From positions 1 to 14,225 of the forward strand of contig JBJHCR010000164.1 of NCBI GenBank assembly GCA_050486105.1: a stretch of DNA of 14,225 bases. The letters are read 5' to 3'. Origin of the DNA: JAEXNA01 sp050486105 (GTDB lineage Bacteria > Vulcanimicrobiota > Xenobia > Xenobiales > JADMJV01). Below the pieces are notes generated by a model. The model had not been told where the DNA came from, made no database searches, and worked only from the letters and a program-made list of their open reading frames with translations. Within the stretch, counting starts at the first letter, position 1; each line of letters begins with the position of its first letter. Below are positions 1-5,678 of the stretch, one piece after another. The position numbers were made by a program, and so were the translations under genes.

Positions 1-76
1 TTAGAGGGTTACTCTTCTGTTATACTTGAGATAGGACCTGACGGTACAAAAATTTCAAGATCCGTTTCCTATTCGC

Positions 77-111
77 CCTCCTCGAAACACCGTCTTCGAG
101 GAGGTTTTTTT
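77..111 (+). terminator. Rho-independent terminator
   Basis: A perfect 10-bp stem (CCTCCTCGAA at 77-86 pairing with TTCGAGGAGG at 95-104) closes an 8-base loop and is followed at once by seven T at 105-111. The T run is only on the plus-strand side, so it ends a plus-strand transcript that starts at or before the window edge. The minus-strand FN3 gene stops 26 bases further on and has no T run of its own here. Confidence 0.88.
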
Positions 112-136
112 CGTGGGAGCCTCATGGAGCAAGCGG

Positions 137-853
137 TCATCTCTGTAGGGTCGTAGGGCGACTGGGTTCGGAGGCTCGTCCATTTTTGCCAACGGCTCGA
201 ACTCTGAAGCGGTAGGGTCCAGGCATCGGCCGGTCCTCAATGAGAGCTGTCGTAGCTCGAGGGAAAACGATCTTCGCGGGGGATATCCAGCGTCCGTCGA
301 TTTCCTCTTCCACCGAGAATTTGGCGGTTTCAGCGCTTCCGCTCCAAACCAAGCGTATCACTCGGGGTTCGTCCCAAACCGCGAAGAGTCCAGTAGGCGG
401 AGGGGGGGGTGGGGCCTGGGGATCAAACTCGCTGTCACCGTCCTTGGACGAGGGGTACGCTGACCCTGTCGGCGTCTGTGGGATTGACTTGTCCGACATC
501 TGGGTTGCTGTGGTTTCGTTTCTGATTTGGCTGTGTTCTCCGTTGGGAGCGACGGCTCGAACCTTGAATCGGGTGCGGTCGTCGGAGCCACGGATTTCAA
601 AAGACGAGGTAAACGGGGATAATGAGTGGTCCTTACTGTCAAATCTCCAGTCGCCGTGGAGCTTAGTCCAGACCTCGTAATAGCTTGCCCCTGGGACCGC
701 ATCCCAACGTCCTTGAAACATTTCTCCGTCGGTGACCACGGTAAGGTTTGAGGGTGATGAGAGGGACTGAGCGTCTCCAGGTAGGGTCGTGGTTGCTAGG
801 GACCAGGTTATGAGTAAGCCAATGAGAGTGAAGCTACTTCTGCTTCGGCTCAC
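137..853 (-). CDS. Secreted protein with two fibronectin type III domains
   Basis: A 238-residue protein of unknown specific role. The N-terminus is basic (SRSRSS) followed by a hydrophobic stretch at about 8-24 and a plausible signal-peptidase site near GDAQS (26-30), so it is probably exported. Two FN3-like beta-sandwich modules follow, at about 34-115 and 154-236. Both show the family pattern of an early Trp/Val strand (WDAVPGASYYEVW, LVWSGSAETAKF) and a closing strand (FKVRAVAPNGEHS, FRVRAVGKNGRAS). A proline-rich linker with six consecutive Pro (148-153) separates them. The start is a GTG at 851-853 overlapping the stop of the TerB-like gene in a GTGA arrangement, with GAAGG a few bases upstream, so translation is probably coupled. 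It is the last gene of the PilZ operon. FN3 modules usually bind proteins or sugars at the surface, but no ligand can be inferred here. Confidence 0.8.
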   Translation of the reverse strand: MSRSRSSFTLIGLLITWSLATTTLPGDAQSLSSPSNLTVVTDGEMFQGRWDAVPGASYYEVWTKLHGDWRFDSKDHSLSPFTSSFEIRGSDDRTRFKVRAVAPNGEHSQIRNETTATQMSDKSIPQTPTGSAYPSSKDGDSEFDPQAPPPPPPTGLFAVWDEPRVIRLVWSGSAETAKFSVEEEIDGRWISPAKIVFPRATTALIEDRPMPGPYRFRVRAVGKNGRASEPSRPTTLQR

Positions 854-1179
854 TTCGAACCTTCGGAGAGGGCAGCGGCCATCTGGTCTAAGAGACGCAC
901 CTCTTCGTGTCCTATAACAGAGTCTGAGCGTGCAATCTCAAGCAAGACTGAAGCGACGACTTGCCGCTCTTGAGGATTGTCAAAGGCTTCTCTGAGGTCC
1001 TCGGTGTTCACCGTTTGAGGCTCAGAGAGCCACCGGCCAGCTGTGCCGACGTCTTCCGGTTCTAAATCCAGTCGGCCTAGAACTTGAGCCAGCAACCCCG
1101 TTTCCTCTGGCTTGATCAAGCCATCCGCTTGAATCAAAGCGATCAGATGTCGAATAAGGATCTCTTCTTGTTTCGTCAT
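850..1179 (-). CDS. TerB-like (tellurite-resistance-fold) helical protein
   Basis: A 109-residue, all-helical, acidic and probably cytoplasmic protein. The sequence shows two TerB-like half motifs: IALIQADGLIKPEETGLL near 13-30, matching the family's A-x-A-D-G-x-I-x-x-x-E pattern, and LEIARSDSVIGHEEVRLL near 80-97. TerB-fold proteins may bind metal ions through such acidic turns and are often scaffolds beside membrane or stress proteins. No tellurite genes (terC, terD) are nearby, so a literal resistance role is not supported. The ATG at 1177-1179 has only a weak ribosome site. A 78-base gap separates it from the zinc-ribbon gene upstream, and it overlaps the FN3 gene by 4 bases downstream. 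Confidence 0.72.
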   Translation of the reverse strand: MTKQEEILIRHLIALIQADGLIKPEETGLLAQVLGRLDLEPEDVGTAGRWLSEPQTVNTEDLREAFDNPQERQVVASVLLEIARSDSVIGHEEVRLLDQMAAALSEGSK

Positions 1180-1257
1180 ATTGAACCGCTTCGCCGATTT
1201 CTTGCGGTGCCCTGGTCCTCGGTGAATCTTTACGCAGAATTTATGGCTGGCGGCTCC

Positions 1258-1764
1258 TTAGGGGCTGCATTCGGGACAGTGGAACTCTTCGAAGGGAAGC
1301 CTCAGTTCGGTGTTCGCAGCATGCTCTCCAGCAATGGTTATTTCCCAACCGCAACTGCGGCATTTCAGGTCCAGATAGGTCGTCTCTCGAAGTCGGCGGC
1401 TCGAGACCTTCCAAGGTGCTCGCCAGTCCTGGTGCGACGAGGAATCGGGCATCTCTGCCGTCGGTGGTCTGGGTGGAAGGAGGGCCAAGGCGCGGTCGAG
1501 GGCACCCAGTTCGGAGGTCTGAAGGAACCTCGAAACCAGGTTGTCGACCTCACTCATTAGGCCAATCTTTGGTGAAAGTTCTTGCCAGTGAAAGCAGAAA
1601 TCGAGGGAACTGATCTCTTGACCCAGCAACTGATTGAGAAGAAGGCTGGCGCGCGAGAGCAAGGCTAGCTGTTGCTCTGAGGTCCGCTCGTCACTGAGGT
1701 TAGAAGGATCAGGGCGCTCAGGATGTGGGAGTGGCAGGGGTCTCCTCCTGCGTCCCGGTGGCAT
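1258..1764 (-). CDS. Hypothetical protein with C-terminal zinc ribbon
   Basis: I do not recognise this 168-residue protein. The middle (about 30-97) is leucine-rich and predicted helical. The C-terminus carries a treble-clef or ribbon-like pair of CxxC knuckles (C135-x2-C138 and C163-x2-C166) that very likely bind one zinc. The start is uncertain: ATG at 1762-1764 gives a 47-base overlap with the PilZ gene and has GGAAG six bases upstream. A very strong AGGAGGAG at 1742-1749 sits just ahead of an in-frame CTG at 1735-1737, which could be a rare start. The open frame extends further upstream inside the PilZ gene, but that part (rich in Arg, Ser and Pro) looks like an out-of-frame shadow. It is the second gene of the PilZ operon. 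The function is unknown. Confidence 0.65.
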   Translation of the reverse strand: MPPGRRRRPLPLPHPERPDPSNLSDERTSEQQLALLSRASLLLNQLLGQEISSLDFCFHWQELSPKIGLMSEVDNLVSRFLQTSELGALDRALALLPPRPPTAEMPDSSSHQDWRAPWKVSSRRLRETTYLDLKCRSCGWEITIAGEHAANTELRLPFEEFHCPECSP

Positions 1765-2527
1765 CCGGATCTTCCGAGGGCTCTTCTGCCTGCTTCTTGT
1801 CGACTCCAGGACCGAAGTTTTCGGTCTCGTAGTAGACAGCATCGAGCGCCTGACGCCTGGCCACGTCGTTGGTTTCTCGTGTAGCCAGGAATCGTTCAAA
1901 GTTTTCGAGCTCCTGGGCTACTTCCGGGTCGAGTTCAGTGAACTCAACGCCGACTTCATAGGTGGTTCTGTTAACTTCCTTACACCACCGCACCACCCCC
2001 TGGCAAAGCAACTCTCGGGTGTTCGCGGTTTCGATTTCTAAAGTCATATTGATAATCTTGCCCAACTCTGACGGGCCTTCGGTTGAGAGCTTTAGGCCAA
2101 GTCTGTTGAAGTCGAGAGAGATCGCTCGGAAACCGACTAGGTCTTTGGAGAGCACTCGGATACTCCAGTTGTAGCGAGGAGCGCGCCGGGTTGCGTCGAC
2201 ATCGGCAGCAGCCTGCGCCGAAATCACTTCGCCGGTCTTGGGGTCTAGGCTGTGGAGGAGTTCTCTCAATTGCTCGACGCTCTCGGCTGCACCGGGGACA
2301 TCGCCTACGCAGACCACTGCTTTGGGACCAACGACTCTCACTGTTCTGATAGTCACCGGGAGGCGGAAGTCCTCGGCCCCTCCAGTGGAAACGGGGATGG
2401 CAATGGAAATTACCGGTTGATCACCCACCTGATAGACCTTCTGGGTCTTGAAAGTCAAACTGTGTCCTTCGACGGAAACAAACTTGACCTTGTCGACCTT
2501 CCTAAACCATGAGAAAAAACCGTTCAT
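1718..2527 (-). CDS. PilZ domain protein (putative cyclic-di-GMP receptor)
   Basis: A 269-residue cytoplasmic protein. The C-terminal half carries a PilZ domain (about 114-215) with the hallmark RxxxR loop (R114 to R118, RRAPR) and the DFNRLG turn at 139-144, corresponding to the family's D/NxSxxG with Asn in place of Ser. The closing strands GVVRWCKEV and YEVGVEF are also typical. Residues 1-110 form a beta-rich N-terminal module (YcgR-N/PilZN-like by position; not proven). The tail after 240 is acidic and disordered. With the arginines intact, cyclic-di-GMP binding is likely. The start chosen is ATG 2525-2527, preceded by GAGGTGA five bases upstream. An in-frame ATG at 2555-2557 is possible but has a less well placed site. 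It is the first gene of a minus-strand operon with the zinc-ribbon, TerB-like and FN3 genes. Confidence 0.85.
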   Translation of the reverse strand: MNGFFSWFRKVDKVKFVSVEGHSLTFKTQKVYQVGDQPVISIAIPVSTGGAEDFRLPVTIRTVRVVGPKAVVCVGDVPGAAESVEQLRELLHSLDPKTGEVISAQAAADVDATRRAPRYNWSIRVLSKDLVGFRAISLDFNRLGLKLSTEGPSELGKIINMTLEIETANTRELLCQGVVRWCKEVNRTTYEVGVEFTELDPEVAQELENFERFLATRETNDVARRQALDAVYYETENFGPGVDKKQAEEPSEDPDATGTQEETPATPTS

Positions 2528-2699
2528 CGTAATCACCTCTCGCCGTTCGAGCCGCATAGTTCCTCTTACTCCTCTTTCTTCCCTTCAACTTTGCTGCTGG
2601 GCCTGGAGTCGGGCTGCTTTGTTCAGCCATCGTGTCTTGATTGGGCCGGCAAGGCCAGGTGAGGAAGCGCCGGGCACCCGCTCCTTCGTGGGTGTGGCA

Positions 2700-3410
2700 A
2701 TGCCAGCCAAGCGCTCGGCTACCCTTGAGGCGAACGCTCAAAGGCCTGTTGAGACATCAGAGCGAGATCCGACGCGACCAGAGTGGATGGATCCTTACCT
2801 GGAATGTGGACAACCCGTGGCACGGCGGTATAAAATCCCTGACACGATGGACGTTCGACTGGTGGAGCCCCATACGGCTCAACTCCCAAAGTCGGCACTC
2901 CCAGATCTGCCGAGAAGTTCGCTGCGTTTGATTCTAGACGGGGTCCGCAGCGCTCACAACGTCGGGGCGATCTTCAGGACTGCGGATGCCGCGGCAGTCG
3001 AGCAGATAGCTCTACTGGGCGTGACCCCTCATCCCCCCCACACTCAGGTTGAAAAGACCGCCCTGGGTGCCACCGAATATGTTTGCTGGCGAAAGTGGGA
3101 GGTAGAAAATGAGATGGTCGATCTCTGGCGTAGGGAGGGCTACTCTTTGGTCGCCTTGGAGAACGGGGAAGGCTCTTTGTCTCTGTGGGACTTTGCCTGG
3201 CCGAGCAAGACGGCCCTCATTGTAGGAAGTGAGGTGGATGGAATCTCTGAGTCGCTCTTGGCCTCTACCCACCATCGAGTGGAGTTGCCAATGTTCGGAT
3301 ACAAGGGAAGTCTCAATGTCTGCACCGCCTTAGGTATAGCGACTTACGAGTACTTGAGGCAAGTCCGAGGTGGAGGGGGATCGCCCTCTTCTGAGAAGCT
3401 TTCGGTATGA
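2700..3410 (+). CDS. SpoU/TrmH-family RNA 2'-O-methyltransferase
   Basis: An S-adenosylmethionine-dependent enzyme of the SPOUT (alpha/beta knot) superfamily that methylates a ribose 2'-OH in tRNA or rRNA. All three SpoU motifs are visible with this start: motif 1 NVGAIFRTADA at 87-97 (N87 and R93), motif 2 IVGSEVDGI at 174-182 with the conserved Glu 178, and motif 3 LPMFGYKGSLNV at 196-207. The segment VEKTALGATEYV (117-128) is typical of the small TrmH-like subgroup. The substrate cannot be told. The N-terminus is uncertain: ATG at 2700, 2787 and 2847 are all in frame and none has a strong ribosome site, and the frame opens as far as 2448. A glycine/serine-rich tail (GGGGSPSS) ends the protein. 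Its stop overlaps the GTPase start in ATGA, so the two are co-translated. Confidence 0.85.
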   Translation: MPAKRSATLEANAQRPVETSERDPTRPEWMDPYLECGQPVARRYKIPDTMDVRLVEPHTAQLPKSALPDLPRSSLRLILDGVRSAHNVGAIFRTADAAAVEQIALLGVTPHPPHTQVEKTALGATEYVCWRKWEVENEMVDLWRREGYSLVALENGEGSLSLWDFAWPSKTALIVGSEVDGISESLLASTHHRVELPMFGYKGSLNVCTALGIATYEYLRQVRGGGGSPSSEKLSV

Positions 3411-4705
3411 AGTCGGATTTTGAGACCTTTTTAGAGACCTTTCCACCTGATAGTCGGCAAACCGTGAGAGATATCTGGAGCGCTCTGCCTAGAGATATGC
3501 AGAGAGAGCTCGAACTAACCATGGGAGCATTTTCCGGATTGATTCGGCGCAACCCCGCATCGGTCAACGATCTCCTGAAATTGGTAGCTCGAACCGCCGG
3601 ACCTGCCGTAGCTCCTTTACACCGTTTGGCCATCGTTGGACCAGTGAACGTTGGAAAGTCTACCCTGTTCAATTCCTTGACCCCGGGCAGCAGCGACCCC
3701 GCTGAAGTTTCCTCGGTTCCAGGCACCACGAAGGAAGTTCAAGAGCAGGCCACACAGGTTTTTGCTCTGGTGGACACTCCCGGCGCTGACCATGCCAGAG
3801 AAGAGGGAGAGCAGGAGCGGAACATCGCCTTGCGCACCGCTCAAGAATCCGATTTTCTGCTGATCGTTTTTGACGCCACCCGAAGCGTGACCAAGGCCGA
3901 CCAAGCCCTCTTTGTTGAGCTCAAGCTTTTGGGTCGGCCGTTCCTGGTGCTGCTGAACAAGATCGATCGAGTGGCCCGCAGCGAGCAGGACACCGTTCTG
4001 CTGGCGGCCGGGCGGACCTTGGGGATCCCCCCGGAACGGGTGCTCCCGATTTCGGCTGAACTCGGGACGGGTCTGGAGCGGGTTCTGCTTGAAATAGCGG
4101 CCCTCGAGCCTCGTTTATTGGGTCAATTGGGCCTGCTTTTGCCCGCCTACCGAAAATCTCTGGCCTGGCAGGCCGTGAGACGTAGTACTCTGTACTCAGC
4201 TCTCATCGCTTTGACCCCTATCCCTTTTATGGACTTGATACCCCTCACCATGGTCCAGGTATTCTTGGTTACGACTCTGGCCAAGATCTACGACCAGCCT
4301 ATGGACCTCAGACGCGGCCGAGAGTTTGTTGCCGCCATTGGAGCAGGGATGCTGGCCCGCACGGCCTTTGGTGGTCTCAGCAAACTCGGCGGGGTTCCGG
4401 GGTGGGCGCTCTCGTCTTCTATCGCCTCAGCAACCACCCTCTCCATTGGGATTCTGGTGATTCGCTGGTTTGAGACGGGGAAGAAGCCTAGTAAGGGGGA
4501 ACTCGGGATTCTGGCCAAGCGTTTTGGTCAGTCCTTGACCCAACGTTTGGCTAAATTGGGCAAGAAAAAGCCTAGCAAAGAAAGCTTGACTCAGGCTCTC
4601 GATGAGCTCCTAGACGAAGAGAATCAAGCGCTCGTCGACGAGATCCACGCCGAGCCTGAAGTCGAAGAGGATTCGGGTTCCTCAAGTTCCTCAGGCGTAG
4701 GCTAA
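3407..4705 (+). CDS. Era-like GTPase with C-terminal DUF697-like membrane domain
   Basis: A 432-residue protein. A helical N-terminus (1-70) precedes a complete Ras-like GTPase domain of the Era/EngA type: G1 GPVNVGKST (78-86), G2 in VPGTT (104-108), G3 DTPG (123-126), G4 NKID (184-187) and G5 SAE (216-218). The C-terminal region (about 257-355) has a hydrophobic pattern with TPIPFMDLIPLTMVQ (270-284) that matches DUF697 proteins, which pair with GTPases in cyanobacteria and others and are thought to sit at the membrane. A basic segment (359-391) and an acidic Ser-rich tail finish it. The cellular role is unknown; GTP hydrolysis is expected since all motifs are intact. It starts inside the stop of the methyltransferase gene (4-base overlap) and its stop overlaps the convergent cysteine dioxygenase gene by 15 bases. 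Confidence 0.87.
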   Translation: MKSDFETFLETFPPDSRQTVRDIWSALPRDMQRELELTMGAFSGLIRRNPASVNDLLKLVARTAGPAVAPLHRLAIVGPVNVGKSTLFNSLTPGSSDPAEVSSVPGTTKEVQEQATQVFALVDTPGADHAREEGEQERNIALRTAQESDFLLIVFDATRSVTKADQALFVELKLLGRPFLVLLNKIDRVARSEQDTVLLAAGRTLGIPPERVLPISAELGTGLERVLLEIAALEPRLLGQLGLLLPAYRKSLAWQAVRRSTLYSALIALTPIPFMDLIPLTMVQVFLVTTLAKIYDQPMDLRRGREFVAAIGAGMLARTAFGGLSKLGGVPGWALSSSIASATTLSIGILVIRWFETGKKPSKGELGILAKRFGQSLTQRLAKLGKKKPSKESLTQALDELLDEENQALVDEIHAEPEVEEDSGSSSSSGVG

Positions 4706-5248
4706 AGGCTTTTGAACCCTCCGATATCGGTTCCCAGAGATGGGCTCAAAGCAGGATGATTTGGTGAGTTCCTTACCGTATACGTGCAGAGTGACGGCTC
4801 GTTTGTCGAAGGGGTTTCTGATGACGTGATGCTCGTAAGGGGGGATGAGACAGCCGACGTTGCCAGGGCCGACGCGCTCAGAATCCACCGCTTCAAATAG
4901 ATACTGTTCCTCCCCCGCCTCCTTGCAGGTGTCTTGGAGTTCGTAGCGGACGATCTCGAGCTCTCCTTCGAGACAGCATTCGACACACCAGGTTCCATCG
5001 TGGTCGTGGACCGGTGTACCTTGACCAGGGCCCCAGGCCATGGCCACGATGCAACAGCCGGACTGGGCTCCGTGAAACACCAGGTGGCGCGCGTAACGTT
5101 CGCCAGAGCAACTCCAGTTCTCCGAACAGCCCGCTCCAGCTTTGCTCAATTCGAGCAGCAAAGACTCAGTGCGCTCAACCTTCTCCTCGCAACTTTCGGC
5201 TTCGGAAAGTTGACGTTCGAGTTCTTCGCAGAATTGTTGCAGTTTCAA
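4691..5248 (-). CDS. Cysteine dioxygenase (type I family, cupin)
   Basis: A mononuclear iron cupin that oxidises L-cysteine to cysteine sulfinate with O2 in the cytoplasm. The 185 residues show the three-histidine iron site: H81 and H83 in PVHDHDGTWC and H141 in EHHVIRN. C88 lies at the place of the cysteine that forms the Cys-Tyr cofactor in mammalian enzymes, with Y157 in TLHVYG as its partner and H155 in the second sphere. R54 in YARHLV matches the arginine that holds the cysteine carboxylate, which favours a cysteine over a 3-mercaptopropionate substrate. The start is a TTG at 5246-5248 with GGAGG seven bases upstream (5256-5260), a clear case where the ribosome site decides the start. 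It is a single-gene unit, convergent with the GTPase and divergent from the small membrane protein. Confidence 0.88.
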   Translation of the reverse strand: MKLQQFCEELERQLSEAESCEEKVERTESLLLELSKAGAGCSENWSCSGERYARHLVFHGAQSGCCIVAMAWGPGQGTPVHDHDGTWCVECCLEGELEIVRYELQDTCKEAGEEQYLFEAVDSERVGPGNVGCLIPPYEHHVIRNPFDKRAVTLHVYGKELTKSSCFEPISGNRYRRVQKPLAYA

Positions 5249-5372
5249 GGTAAGGCCTCCAAGTTCGTCTGTTAGCTTTATTTTTCACTCCACAACCGAG
5301 TTTCTAAACCAGGAGAACTTTCGTCTTTGTGCTCTAAGCCGAGGATTTTGGTGATTAAGGCTCCGTCGCTCT

Positions 5373-5425
5373 CTTTTATAAAAGTGAACTCGGTCACAGA
5401 TTGCAGGCCAGGAGCTTCTATAGAA
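5373..5425. promoter_or_regulatory. AT-rich divergent promoter region with two palindromes
   Basis: The 205 bases between the cysteine dioxygenase start (5248) and the small membrane protein start (5454) hold no gene I can support. Within it lie two perfect palindromes, CTTTTATAAAAG at 5373-5384 and TTCTATAGAA at 5416-5425, both AT-rich and able to serve as a -10 region or an operator. A clean -35/-10 pair at 17-base spacing is not evident on either strand, so the exact promoters are not assigned. Placement between divergent genes is the main support. Confidence 0.35.
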
Positions 5426-5453
5426 TAGTTTCATAATGAAGGAGCAAGAAGAC

Positions 5454-5621
5454 ATGATGCACGCAACAGGATTCAAGCAACGTTCTCAATGGCAACTTTG
5501 GGGACTCGGCCTCTTGACATCGATGCTAGCTTTCGCAACCTCCCCTCTCTATGGTCCTGAATATCCGCTCACCGCAGCCACTTCTCTCTTGTTCTTGTGG
5601 GGCCTCATCCGCTCCGACTGA
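5454..5621 (+). CDS. Small membrane protein, hypothetical
   Basis: A 55-residue protein I do not recognise. It has two hydrophobic segments, about 14-30 (LWGLGLLTSMLAFA) and 38-52 (LTAATSLLFLWGLI), separated by a short PLYGPEYP turn, so it probably forms a two-helix membrane hairpin. An earlier in-frame ATG at 5436 exists, but the ribosome site AAGGAG (5439-5444) lies just after it and nine bases before the ATG at 5454, so the later start is preferred; 5457 is also possible. It lies 57 bases upstream of the LtaS-like gene in the same direction and could be co-transcribed with it. Small size makes the call moderate, but start signals and hydrophobicity support a real gene. Confidence 0.55.
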   Translation: MMHATGFKQRSQWQLWGLGLLTSMLAFATSPLYGPEYPLTAATSLLFLWGLIRSD

Positions 5622-5678
5622 TCGCCTCTTCCTCAGTTCCATCGAAGGAGCCCACCTCACTCAGTCAAAAGCTGCTAG

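Noticed and set aside
1..153. Open plus-strand frame from the window edge to a TAG at 151-153
   Set aside because: It runs through the strong terminator hairpin and T run and uses AT-rich codons unlike neighbouring genes.
240..680. 146-residue plus-strand ORF opposite the FN3 gene
   Set aside because: Contains the Gly run antisense to the proline linker; no family pattern and no ribosome site.
2502..2630. Minus-strand 42-residue basic ORF (MAEQSSPTPG start) upstream of the PilZ gene
   Set aside because: No ribosome site, its end overlaps the PilZ start out of frame, and it uses the PilZ leader; most likely chance.
2448..2699. N-terminal extension of the SpoU gene into the PilZ gene
   Set aside because: It is antisense to the PilZ start and its composition is not protein-like for this family; conserved sequence begins only after about 2840.
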